Notes under the pieces: generated by a model
Databases searched by the model: none
Told to the model about the DNA's origin: nothing
What the model saw: the letters and a program-made list of their open reading frames with translations, nothing else
Source: Aquificota bacterium
GTDB taxonomy: Bacteria > Aquificota > Aquificia > Aquificales > Hydrogenothermaceae
Length of the DNA: 13,622 bases
Assembly (NCBI GenBank): GCA_013153765.1
Contig: JAADDT010000053.1
Location: 1 to 13,622, forward strand
Reading direction: 5' to 3'
In this document: piece by piece, positions 1 through 8,080 of the stretch
How positions within the stretch are numbered: the first letter of the stretch is position 1
Layout of the letters: each line of letters begins with the position of its first letter
Translations under genes and position numbers: made by a program

Positions 1-467
1 ATCCTTTTTTCAGCTTCCTCTTCTGTAAGACCTTTTTCAATCAGCCTTTTTTTCTGGAGGCTTTCCGGAGCGTAAACCACCACCACCACGTCGTAGTTTT
101 TGTAGCTTCCCGTCTCTATCATAAGTGGCACTTCAGCCACCGCTATGCTGTCAGGCTTTTCCCTTTCCAGTCTGGAGAAAAAATTTTTTATTTCCCGCTG
201 AACCTGTGGATGTAGCAGTTCTTCAAGCTGTTTCTTTTTTTCGGGGTTTGAGAATATTATTTCAGCTACCTTTTTCCTGTCCACACTGCCGTCAGGCTTG
301 AAAACGTCGCCTAAAATCTCCCTTATCCGCCTTTTTACCTCTTCCTTTTCAAGTAGCCTGTGGACTACATCGTCCGCACTGATCACAAAAGCCCCCTCCT
401 TTTGAAGGAGGCGGGCTACCGTTGACTTACCTGTGGCTATAGAGCCTGTCAGACCGACCTTAAGCAT
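1..467 (-). CDS. coaE: Dephospho-CoA kinase, C-terminus cut by window edge
   Basis: Catalyses the last step of coenzyme A synthesis, phosphorylating dephospho-CoA with ATP in the cytoplasm. I translated 155 codons from the ATG at 467; the frame stays open to position 1. The protein begins MLKVGLTGSIATGKST, giving a P-loop (GSIATGKST, about residues 8-16). The ADD motif near residues 31-33 fits the acidic substrate-binding site. LHPQV (about residues 85-89) and a VAEVPLMIE segment (about 109-117) are also typical of the family. CoaE proteins are usually about 200 residues, so roughly the last 45 are missing. The start lies 2 bases after the stop of the upstream SAM synthetase gene, so the two are almost certainly cotranscribed and translationally coupled. 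Identification is firm; only the tail is unseen. Confidence 0.93.
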   Translation of the reverse strand, partial: MLKVGLTGSIATGKSTVARLLQKEGAFVISADDVVHRLLEKEEVKRRIREILGDVFKPDGSVDRKKVAEIIFSNPEKKKQLEELLHPQVQREIKNFFSRLEREKPDSIAVAEVPLMIETGSYKNYDVVVVVYAPESLQKKRLIEKGLTEEEAEKR

Positions 468-469
468 TA

Positions 470-1672
470 TCAGTAAAGCCTGAACTTCCTTTCAAGGAAC
501 TTTTTCCAAGTGTACGGCAGGTTTTGTAGCTCCTCTTCCGCTATTTTCCTTACCTTTTCTTCCAGACCTTTTATGTCCTTGTCTGTACGGAGTTTTATGT
601 CGCAAACCTGCGGTTCGGTTATGGGCTTACCTATCTGGCTTACCAGATAGACGTAAACCTCCTCAACCTCTTCCACTTCAGCCACTATCCTTTCCGCCAT
701 GTCAGTTGCGGCTGTGTTGTATATCTTCCCAACGTGAGATACTGGGTTTTTACCTGCCGCCGCCTCAAGGCTCATAGGTCTGTAAGGCGTTATCAGACCG
801 TTTACCCTGTTTCCTCTGCCTATCTGTCCGTCGTCTCCGGCTTCGGCGGAAGTGCCGGTTACGGTTATGTAAACCGAGTTGTTGTCCGGGTCGTCAGCCG
901 TGTTTATGAAAACCTCAACCTCCCTGTCCGTAAGGTTCTGGGCTATCCCATGGGCGTATTCGGACACCAGCCTTTTCTTTTCAAGGTAGTCCTCCATGTC
1001 CTTTACAAACCTGTCAACGAAAGCCATTGCTATCGTGATGTTTATCTTGTTGTATCTTCTAACTCCCATAACCTTTATGTCTTCACCGACGTAAGGGTGG
1101 TCTTTCTTAAACTCCTTACTGTTGAGTACTCTTTCCAGCTCGTAAACTATCGTCTCCGTGTCGTCAAACGGGGCGTGTCCAACGCCAAAGGACGTGTCGT
1201 TTGCAAGGGGTATTTCACCTTTCAGCTGGAACCTTTCAAACAGCTCCACAAGGTCTTTACTTCCGGGCTTCAGTTTAGGGTGGATTATTACGTGGTTTAC
1301 AGGGTCAAGGTTAGGTATGTTTTCCGAAAGCCACTTATGGGCAGTCTCAACAGCCAGCTCCTCAACAGGCAGTCTTTTACCGTGTATTTCGTTTATAGCC
1401 CTTCCTGACAGGTATATTTCTATCGGGGCTATTATGGTTCCTCCGCCGAAATTAGGCTCTGCAATTCCGCCGATAAGAAGTGCCTTGTCAACGTTGTGGT
1501 GCATTATGGCTCCACATTCTTCCCTGTACATCTTTGACAGTGCGATTGAAAGCTCCTCTCCCAAGGCATCACAGATGGTATCGGGGTGTCCCTTCCCTTT
1601 CCTTTCTACTATTTCAACAGGTTGCTGGGAAACTTTTGGAAAATCCAGTCTGCCGATAGTGATATTTGCCAA
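470..1672 (-). CDS. mat: S-adenosylmethionine synthetase, archaeal type
   Basis: Makes S-adenosylmethionine from ATP and methionine in the cytoplasm. This is the archaeal-type enzyme, not the MetK common in bacteria. Visible family motifs are ERKGKGHPDTICDALGE near residues 23-39, GDDGQIGRGNRVNGLITP near 279-296, and the nearby EAAAGKNPVSHVGKIYN. The 400-residue length fits the archaeal family. I start it at TTG 1672: a GGAGGT ribosome site lies at 1679-1684, 6 bases upstream, giving MANITIGRLD. The frame extends upstream to TTG 1702, which would add 10 residues (MFVINFGGKK) that translate the ribosome site itself, so that start is unlikely. It is transcribed divergently from guaB and leads into coaE 2 bases after its stop. 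I saw no SAM riboswitch in the short leader. Archaeal-type MAT is known in Aquificota; whether it arrived by transfer cannot be judged from this window. Confidence 0.95.
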   Translation of the reverse strand: MANITIGRLDFPKVSQQPVEIVERKGKGHPDTICDALGEELSIALSKMYREECGAIMHHNVDKALLIGGIAEPNFGGGTIIAPIEIYLSGRAINEIHGKRLPVEELAVETAHKWLSENIPNLDPVNHVIIHPKLKPGSKDLVELFERFQLKGEIPLANDTSFGVGHAPFDDTETIVYELERVLNSKEFKKDHPYVGEDIKVMGVRRYNKINITIAMAFVDRFVKDMEDYLEKKRLVSEYAHGIAQNLTDREVEVFINTADDPDNNSVYITVTGTSAEAGDDGQIGRGNRVNGLITPYRPMSLEAAAGKNPVSHVGKIYNTAATDMAERIVAEVEEVEEVYVYLVSQIGKPITEPQVCDIKLRTDKDIKGLEEKVRKIAEEELQNLPYTWKKFLERKFRLY

Positions 1673-1678
1673 TTTTTT

Positions 1679-1684
1679 ACCTCC
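1679..1684 (-). promoter_or_regulatory. Ribosome binding site deciding the SAM synthetase start
   Basis: On the minus strand this reads GGAGGT, 6 bases before the TTG at 1672. It is a near-perfect anti-16S match at good spacing, and it lies inside the longer frame that begins at TTG 1702. It therefore argues for the internal TTG as the true start. Confidence 0.8.
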
Positions 1685-1707
1685 AAAATTTATAACAAAC
1701 AATTAGA

Positions 1708-1736
1708 ATATTACACCATAATTTGCAGTTCAACAA
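1708..1736 (-). promoter_or_regulatory. Sigma70-type promoter for the SAM synthetase-coaE operon
   Basis: Read on the minus strand: -35 TTGTTG (1736-1731), a 17-base spacer, then -10 TAATAT (1713-1708). Transcription would start near 1700, giving a leader of only about 30 bases before the TTG at 1672. The spacing is ideal and the boxes are reasonable. It is a prediction from sequence only. Confidence 0.55.
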
Positions 1737-1760
1737 TCGTAAGGGCAGATTTGGGTCAGA

Positions 1761-1797
1761 AAGCCTTTACAAACGGCTTAACGCTGAATTTACAGCG
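1761..1797. repeat. Two adjacent inverted repeats upstream of guaB
   Basis: Two short inverted repeats stand side by side. The first is AAGCC (1761-1765) / GGCTT (1775-1779) around 9 bases. The second is CGCTG (1782-1786) / CAGCG (1793-1797) around 6 bases. Each encloses or overlaps a TTTACA. The second overlaps the predicted guaB -35 box, so it could be an operator. The arms are only 5 bases long, so chance is a real alternative. Confidence 0.3.
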
Positions 1798-1817
1798 GTC
1801 TAATTTAATGGTAAAAT
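1789..1817 (+). promoter_or_regulatory. Sigma70-type promoter for guaB
   Basis: -35 TTTACA (1789-1794), a 17-base spacer, and -10 TAAAAT (1812-1817). Each box matches the consensus at five of six positions. Transcription would start near 1824, leaving a leader of just under 50 bases before the guaB ATG. It probably drives the whole guaB-to-pheA run, since later gaps are too short for obvious promoters. Confidence 0.6.
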
Positions 1818-1823
1818 TGATAA

Positions 1824-3341
<1,518 letters not shown>

Positions 3342-3355
3342 AGGGGGGTGGTGTT

Positions 3356-3484
3356 ATGGACGAGCCAATTACCGCATACATAGCGGCGTTCGGTTTTGCC
3401 GTCGTCTCCCTGTTGATCATAGGCTTTTTGATCAAGGAGATGATAAGGCATTACTCAAAGCAGGACAACGGGGACGAAAAATAA
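3356..3484 (+). CDS. Small single-span membrane protein, function unknown
   Basis: A 42-residue reading frame starting MDEPITAYIAAFGF. It has an acidic N-terminus, one hydrophobic segment at about residues 7-28, and a charged C-terminus (KEMIRHYSKQDNGDEK). The charge pattern predicts N-terminus outside and C-terminus inside. A G-rich stretch (GGGGGGTGG, about 3343-3351) just before the ATG can act as ribosome site. It sits 14 bases after guaB and 21 bases before the next gene, so it is in register with the operon. I do not recognise a family. Its general shape recalls small accessory subunits of membrane complexes such as CcoQ/FixQ, but nothing specific supports that. The neat fit between two genes and the clean membrane segment favour a real gene. 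Confidence 0.6.
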   Translation: MDEPITAYIAAFGFAVVSLLIIGFLIKEMIRHYSKQDNGDEK

Positions 3485-3505
3485 CAACGGTTTGGAGTTT
3501 TGGTT

Positions 3506-3868
3506 ATGGATAAAAAAATATCTTCCTTTGAGATGCTTTTAACTCAGGAGCTTACTAACCTTGAAAGGTTTATAGTAAAAAGTCCTTTAGGGACTAACGA
3601 GTTCTGGAGTGAATGGCAGGCAAAAACCGGTGAGATAGTAATAACGAAAGCGGCTATAAAAAGGGCTTTAAGGACCCACAAGGGACAGCTTTCACAGGAA
3701 GAGGTAAACAAGCTTGCTTCAATGCTTGAGGCTTTCAGGGAGATAGCCGGATATCTGGAGCTTTTAAGACAGACCGCACTTAAGATAAGGGGCATAGACG
3801 CCTCCGAATGGGACATACTGGGCGGTATAGAAGGGGAAAGTGAAGGAGAGGACGACTTACCGTTTTAG
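3506..3868 (+). CDS. Unknown protein with SSB-like acidic C-terminal tip (DDLPF)
   Basis: A 120-residue protein I do not recognise. The body looks mostly helical: residues 1-25, then about 48-95 with regular leucines and charged residues. It contains no visible OB fold, membrane segment or signal peptide. The end is the notable part: an acidic, glycine-containing linker (GGIEGESEGE) followed by DDLPF as the last five residues. This closely matches the C-terminal tip of bacterial single-stranded DNA-binding protein (DDDIPF in E. coli), which docks replication and repair proteins. A role with those partners is inference. I start it at ATG 3506, because GGAG at 3494-3497 lies 8 bases upstream; TTG at 3500 would be too close. 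Its stop codon TAG overlaps the pgk ribosome site AGGAGG, so the two are translationally linked. Confidence 0.8.
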   Translation: MDKKISSFEMLLTQELTNLERFIVKSPLGTNEFWSEWQAKTGEIVITKAAIKRALRTHKGQLSQEEVNKLASMLEAFREIAGYLELLRQTALKIRGIDASEWDILGGIEGESEGEDDLPF

Positions 3869-3877
3869 GAGGGAGAA

Positions 3878-5074
3878 ATGTTCAACGGTTATCTGACGCT
3901 TGAGGACGTTGAGGTAAACGGTAAAAGGGTTTTCGTAAGGGTTGATTACAACGTGCCTTTAGACGAGCACGGGAACATCGTTGACGACGTCAGGATAAGG
4001 GAGACTATTCCCACAATAAACTACCTTATTGACAGGAACGCAAAAATAATACTGGCTTCCCATATGGGAAGACCTAAAGGTGAAAGAAATCCAAAATACT
4101 CCCTTTATCCTGTGGCAAAAAGGCTTGAAAGACTGCTGGGGAAAGAGGTAAAGTTCCTTCCGGACTGTATAGGAAAAGAGGTGGAAGAGGCTGTTAACTC
4201 TATGGAGGAAGGGGACGTTATACTCCTTGAAAACCTCCGCTTCCATCCCGGCGAGGAGAAGAACGATCCTGAATTTGCAAAGGCTTTAGCCTCCCTATCG
4301 GACGTTTACGTAATAGACGCATTCGGCACGTGCCACAGGAAGCACGCATCAATGTACGGGATAAAGGACTACATACAGCCTGTAGTGATGGGATTTCTGC
4401 TGGAAAGGGAGTTGAAATATTTTGAAAAGGCACTGGTAAATCCACAAAGACCGGTTGTGGCTTTCTTGGGAGGCTCTAAGGTTTCCTCAAAGCTGGGGGT
4501 TATAACGCACCTCCTTGACAAGGTTGATAAGATTTTTATCGGCGGGGCTATGGCTTTTACTTTCTTGAAGGCACAGGGATACAACGTAGGTAGCTCCCTC
4601 GTTGAGGAGGAGATGTTTGACGAAGCCTTATCTGTTATAGACAAGGCTAAAAAGATGGACGTTAAGTTTTACCTGCCTGTTGATTTTGTGTGTGGACAGG
4701 CTGTTTCCGAGCAGACGCCGGTTATGGAGGTTGCTTGGCAGGAAATACCTAAAGGCTGGCTTGGACTTGACATAGGACACGCCTCAGTGGTCCTTATAAA
4801 GGAAATACTGAAGGACGTCCAGACGATAATATGGAACGGTCCTATGGGGGTTTTTGAGATAGAAAAGTTCAAGTACGGCACTTTTGCACTTGCACACGCC
4901 ATAGCCGAGTCTCCCGCACTGTCAATAGCCGGCGGAGGAGACACGGATTACGCAATACACAAGGCAGGGGTCGTTGACGACATAAGCTACATATCCACAG
5001 GTGGCGGGGCGTTTCTGGAACTGCTTGAAGGTAAGCAACTGCCCTGCCTTGAGGCAATAACCAGAAAAGAATAA
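3878..5074 (+). CDS. pgk: Phosphoglycerate kinase
   Basis: Interconverts 1,3-bisphosphoglycerate + ADP and 3-phosphoglycerate + ATP in glycolysis and gluconeogenesis or carbon fixation; cytoplasmic monomer. The 398-residue length is typical of bacteria. N-domain motifs: RVDYNVPLD (21-29), ASHMGRPKG (60-68), LLENLRFHPGE (116-126), DAFGTCHRKHAS (147-158). C-domain motifs: GGSKVSSKLGV (198-208), WNGPMGVFE (319-327), GGGDT (352-356), STGGGAFLELLEGK (373-386). Several nucleotide-side positions differ from the common bacterial pattern, for example DIGHAS where DIGPKT/DIGPES is usual and GGGDTDYAIHKAG where GGGDS/TVAAV is usual. AGGAGG (3867-3872) lies 5 bases before the ATG. suhB follows after 10 bases. 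The function is secure despite these substitutions. Confidence 0.96.
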   Translation: MFNGYLTLEDVEVNGKRVFVRVDYNVPLDEHGNIVDDVRIRETIPTINYLIDRNAKIILASHMGRPKGERNPKYSLYPVAKRLERLLGKEVKFLPDCIGKEVEEAVNSMEEGDVILLENLRFHPGEEKNDPEFAKALASLSDVYVIDAFGTCHRKHASMYGIKDYIQPVVMGFLLERELKYFEKALVNPQRPVVAFLGGSKVSSKLGVITHLLDKVDKIFIGGAMAFTFLKAQGYNVGSSLVEEEMFDEALSVIDKAKKMDVKFYLPVDFVCGQAVSEQTPVMEVAWQEIPKGWLGLDIGHASVVLIKEILKDVQTIIWNGPMGVFEIEKFKYGTFALAHAIAESPALSIAGGGDTDYAIHKAGVVDDISYISTGGGAFLELLEGKQLPCLEAITRKE

Positions 5075-5084
5075 GGAGAGTTTG

Positions 5085-5870
5085 TTGAAAGGGATAAATC
5101 AGTTCGTCCAGACTGCAAAGGAGTCTGCCGTTTTAGGCGGTTATATACTGAAGGAAAACTTCCGTAAGGTAAAGATAGAAGAGGTAGAGTACAAATCAAA
5201 GAAGGATTTTGTCACGTACGTTGACAGGCTTTCTGAAGAAAGGATAAAGAACTTTATACTTTCCGTTTATCCTGACCACAGCTTCCTCGGTGAGGAGGAA
5301 GGGGTGGCAGGCGGTAATGGTGAATACCAGTGGATAGTTGATCCGCTGGACGGGACTAAAAACTACATTAACGGTTTTGAGGTGTTTGCCGTTTCTGTGG
5401 CACTACAGAAGGGAAGTGAGATAGTAGCTGGAGCGGTTTACATACCTATGTTTGACAAGCTTTACTGGGCAGGGAAGGGAGAAGGGGCTTACTGCAACGG
5501 CAGGAGAATATCCGTTTCTGACAGACCTTTGGATATGTCCATAATAGCCACAGGCTTTCCCTTCAGGTACGAGGAGGAGATAGACCGGTATCTGAAGGCT
5601 TTCAGGGAGGCTATGATAACCTTTTCTGCCGTCAGGAGACCGGGAGCCGCCGCAGTTGACCTTGCTCTTACGGCTGAAGGCGTTTTTGACGGCTTTTTTG
5701 AGATGAAGCTGTCAAAATGGGACATTGCGGCAGGCTCACTGCTTGTGGAGGAGGCTGGCGGTGTTTATACCAATTTCCACGGCAGGCGGGAGCTGGACGG
5801 CAACGTTGTTGCCGGTGGCGAAAGGATACATAAAATACTTCTTGATATTGTGCAGAGGAACCTTATCTGA
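5085..5870 (+). CDS. suhB: Inositol monophosphatase family protein (SuhB-like)
   Basis: A Mg-dependent, Li-sensitive type phosphatase acting on inositol-1-phosphate and often on related sugar phosphates; some thermophile members also dephosphorylate fructose-1,6-bisphosphate or NADP. All metal-site motifs are visible: GEEEG (69-73), WIVDPLDGTKNY (83-94, with Asp86 and Asp89), and SKWDIAAGSLLVEEAGG (210-226, with Asp213). The 261-residue length is normal. There are two adjacent TTG codons, at 5082 and 5085. AAGGAG at 5073-5078 is 6 bases from the second and only 3 from the first, so I choose 5085; the alternative adds one residue. The ribosome site overlaps the pgk stop, and the stop overlaps the pheA start by one base. 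Placement beside pgk makes a sugar-phosphatase role possible, but the substrate cannot be read from the sequence. Confidence 0.9.
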   Translation: MKGINQFVQTAKESAVLGGYILKENFRKVKIEEVEYKSKKDFVTYVDRLSEERIKNFILSVYPDHSFLGEEEGVAGGNGEYQWIVDPLDGTKNYINGFEVFAVSVALQKGSEIVAGAVYIPMFDKLYWAGKGEGAYCNGRRISVSDRPLDMSIIATGFPFRYEEEIDRYLKAFREAMITFSAVRRPGAAAVDLALTAEGVFDGFFEMKLSKWDIAAGSLLVEEAGGVYTNFHGRRELDGNVVAGGERIHKILLDIVQRNLI

Positions 5871-6961
5871 TGGAAGCAAACAGGGAGCTTGAAAGGTTAA
5901 GACAGGAAATAGACAGGATAGACGAGGAGATACTGAAGCTACTGAACAGGCGTGCCAGACTGGCTAAACAGGTAGGAAGTATAAAAAAGAAAAACAGACT
6001 GCCTATTTACGTGCCGAGCAGGGAGCAGAAAATATTTGAAAGGCTGGAAAAACTGAACAGGGAGTTAGGCGGGGACTTTCCTACGGACTACATAAGACCT
6101 GTTTTCAGGGAGATAATATCAGCCTGCCGTTCCACGGAGGAAAGTATGAAGGTTGCATATCTGGGACCTAAAGCTACTTTCACGCACCTTGCGGCTATGG
6201 AGCATTTTGGACAGGCTGTAGAGCACATACCGGTCTCAACCATAAAGGACGTTTTTGACGAGATAATAAAGGGAAAGGCTGACTACGGCGTGGTTCCTGT
6301 GGAAAACACCATAGAAGGTATAGTGAACTACACGCTGGACTTACTGGTTGATTATCCGCTGAAAATAACCGGTGAGGTAATATTGGAAATATCCCTCCAC
6401 CTGATAGGCATAAATCCCAATAAGGAAGAAATATCAAAAGTTTATTCACATAGACACGCATTTGCCGAATGTAGAGACTGGCTTTCAAAAAACCTGCCAC
6501 AGGCACAGCAGATAGAGGTTGACTCAACGGCAAAGGCGGCTGAAATAGCAAAGGACGACTACGAGGCGGCGGCTGTGGCAAGTGAAGCGGCGGCAAACAT
6601 TTACGGACTGCACATAATAGAAAGGAAGATAGACAAACATCCACAGAACTACACCAGATTTTTGGTAATAGGTAAGGAGGAGCTACCTCCAAGCGGGAAC
6701 GACAAAACCACCTTCGTATTTTCCCTGAAAAACGAGGTGGGGGCTCTTTACAAAACGCTTGAACCTCTTTACAAACACGGCATAAACATGACAAAGATAG
6801 AATCAAGACCTTCCAGAAAGGAGGCTTGGGATTACGTCTTTTTCACCGATATAGAGGGGCACGTTTCGGACGAAAAAATAAGGAAGGCTTTAAAGGAACT
6901 GGAGGAAAAAACGCCTTTCTTTAAAATACTGGGCTCCTATCCTAAAGCTCCACAAACTTAA
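5870..6961 (+). CDS. pheA: Bifunctional chorismate mutase / prephenate dehydratase
   Basis: Converts chorismate to prephenate and then to phenylpyruvate, the route to phenylalanine. Three domains are visible in 363 residues. An AroQ chorismate mutase spans about 5-85 (LRQEIDRIDEEILKLLNRRA, Lys34, Lys41). The prephenate dehydratase spans about 94-268 (GPKATFTHLAA, VPVENTIEG at 143-151, and TRFLVIG at 262-268 with the catalytic Thr-Arg-Phe). A regulatory ACT domain spans about 278-356 (GALYKTLEPL at 291-300, ESRP at 311-314), so feedback inhibition by phenylalanine is expected. In the dehydratase the usual SHPQALAQC is SHRHAFAEC (193-201), a noticeable variation. The ATG shares one base with the suhB stop (TGATG), and AGAGGAA upstream is the ribosome site. 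The 3' end overlaps the opposing permease gene by 20 bases. Confidence 0.96.
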   Translation: MEANRELERLRQEIDRIDEEILKLLNRRARLAKQVGSIKKKNRLPIYVPSREQKIFERLEKLNRELGGDFPTDYIRPVFREIISACRSTEESMKVAYLGPKATFTHLAAMEHFGQAVEHIPVSTIKDVFDEIIKGKADYGVVPVENTIEGIVNYTLDLLVDYPLKITGEVILEISLHLIGINPNKEEISKVYSHRHAFAECRDWLSKNLPQAQQIEVDSTAKAAEIAKDDYEAAAVASEAAANIYGLHIIERKIDKHPQNYTRFLVIGKEELPPSGNDKTTFVFSLKNEVGALYKTLEPLYKHGINMTKIESRPSRKEAWDYVFFTDIEGHVSDEKIRKALKELEEKTPFFKILGSYPKAPQT

Positions 6962-8003
6962 GCCTGCTGAAAAGGACTGTCCCTATCAGCAGGTAAACCA
7001 GATCAACGGCAAATATTCCGTAGTAAGGTATAACATTGCTCTGGGCTATGGAAGTTAAAAAAGCCGTGGCGTACCAGTAAGCAAACAGCATAACGGCAAT
7101 AACCACCACGTTTGTTTTCTTCCTGCTCCACAGAAGTGGATAAAAGGTGAAAGAAAGGACGATTGGGGAAAGTAATGTGGCTATGTTTGAGTACATCTTA
7201 CTCCAGTAATAGGAGGCAGGATAGCCGAACTTTTCGGCAATAACCGCAGACCTGTAAAGCTGTCTTATGGAGACAGGTTTTTTTACCTTCACAAGCCTTT
7301 TAAAGCTTTCCACGTCTATTTTTTTGGGAAACTGGTATTCTTTGTGTCTGGTTAACGAAATTTCTGTCTCACTTTTTATTTTTATTACCTTACTGTTTTT
7401 TATTTTTATCCTGTCAGAAATATAAAACTCCCTCCCTTCTATCCTTAAAACAGGTCTGAAGTTTTCGTCGTGTTTTAGTATTACCACGTTTTTACCTTTT
7501 TTGTTTTTCAGGTCTAAAAAGGAAAAGTAAAGGAAAGTGTTTTTGTCAAGCACGACCCAGGAGTTGTAAGCTATTAACGGCTCTTTCTGGGGCTTTTGTT
7601 TTATAAAGCCGTAAATCTGCTCCGCCTTCCTTTTTGCCTGTGGCATTACCAGTTCCAGATTGGCAAGCTGTAGAAGTGATATGAATGTGGGAAAGAGGAA
7701 AAGGGCAAGTCCCAGCCTCCTTAAGGAAATGCCGTTAAGCAGTATGGGGTATATCTCCCTCCTGTTTATCAGATCACGGGCAAGCATAAAAAAGGCAACA
7801 ACCACAGAAACGGGCAGTATGTAGTAAATCTTTTCCGGAGACTGGAAAAGGACAAAAAGGGCTATAGCCTGATAATCAAGGTTTTTTGCCTTCCTCAAAA
7901 GTTCAACAAGCTCAACGAGAACCGCAACGAAGGTGAAGGAAGGGACTAACACAAGCAGGTAAACGGCAAGTTTGCGGTAAAGGTAGCGGTAAAGTATTTT
8001 CAT
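6942..8003 (-). CDS. LptF/LptG-family lipopolysaccharide export permease
   Basis: Inner-membrane permease of the YjgP/YjgQ family, which works with the LptB ATPase to extract lipopolysaccharide and pass it to the periplasmic bridge. The 353-residue protein has the expected plan: transmembrane segments at about 11-34, 58-77 and 97-118, a mostly beta periplasmic domain at about 120-265 (rich in Lys, Val and Ile), and three more segments at about 271-293, 298-321 and 327-346. It starts at ATG 8003 with an AAGGGA-like ribosome site. Sequence alone does not tell me whether it is the LptF or LptG paralogue, and no partner gene is in view, so I give no symbol. Its 3' end overlaps pheA by 20 bases, tail to tail. 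It implies an outer membrane with lipopolysaccharide, which fits Aquificota. Confidence 0.87.
   Translation of the reverse strand: MKILYRYLYRKLAVYLLVLVPSFTFVAVLVELVELLRKAKNLDYQAIALFVLFQSPEKIYYILPVSVVVAFFMLARDLINRREIYPILLNGISLRRLGLALFLFPTFISLLQLANLELVMPQAKRKAEQIYGFIKQKPQKEPLIAYNSWVVLDKNTFLYFSFLDLKNKKGKNVVILKHDENFRPVLRIEGREFYISDRIKIKNSKVIKIKSETEISLTRHKEYQFPKKIDVESFKRLVKVKKPVSIRQLYRSAVIAEKFGYPASYYWSKMYSNIATLLSPIVLSFTFYPLLWSRKKTNVVVIAVMLFAYWYATAFLTSIAQSNVIPYYGIFAVDLVYLLIGTVLFSRLKFVEL
6963..6993. repeat. Perfect 8-base inverted repeat at the pheA/permease convergent junction
   Basis: CCTGCTGA (6963-6970) and TCAGCAGG (6986-6993) are perfect complements around a 15-base loop, inside which GGA/TCC can add a short inner stem. 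It starts one base after the pheA stop and lies within the last codons of the opposing permease gene. No T-run follows on the plus strand, so it is not a standard intrinsic terminator. It could protect the pheA mRNA 3' end. Confidence 0.45.
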
Positions 8004-8042
8004 TTAATCCCTTAAGTCTGGTATTTTGCAGATAAATATGAT

Positions 8043-8071
8043 ATATTATTCAAGTTTTTGCTGGTAGTCAA
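8043..8071 (-). promoter_or_regulatory. Sigma70-type promoter for the LptF/G permease
   Basis: Read on the minus strand: -35 TTGACT (8071-8066), a 17-base spacer, -10 TAATAT (8048-8043). Transcription would start near 8036, about 33 bases before the ATG at 8003. This is among the best promoter matches in the window. I could not assign an equally good promoter to rpsB on the plus strand, although TATGAT (8037-8042) and TATATT (8042-8047) are possible -10 boxes lacking a clear -35. Confidence 0.6.
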
Positions 8072-8080
8072 ATAAACACG

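Noticed and set aside
734..1408. Long plus-strand open frame (224 codons) opposite the SAM synthetase gene
   Set aside because: It is antisense to a strongly conserved enzyme gene, has no ribosome site, and its composition is that of a complementary-strand shadow.
1158..1706. Second plus-strand frame (182 codons) opposite the start of the SAM synthetase gene
   Set aside because: Also antisense to confirmed coding sequence, Ser/Pro-rich as shadows often are, with no family resemblance.
1673..1707. SAM riboswitch in the leader of the SAM synthetase gene
   Set aside because: The predicted leader is only about 30 bases and too short for any known SAM-binding aptamer.
6195..6806. Minus-strand frame (203 codons) within pheA
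   Set aside because: It lies wholly inside conserved pheA, is rich in Leu, Pro, Ser and Cys, and lacks a ribosome site.
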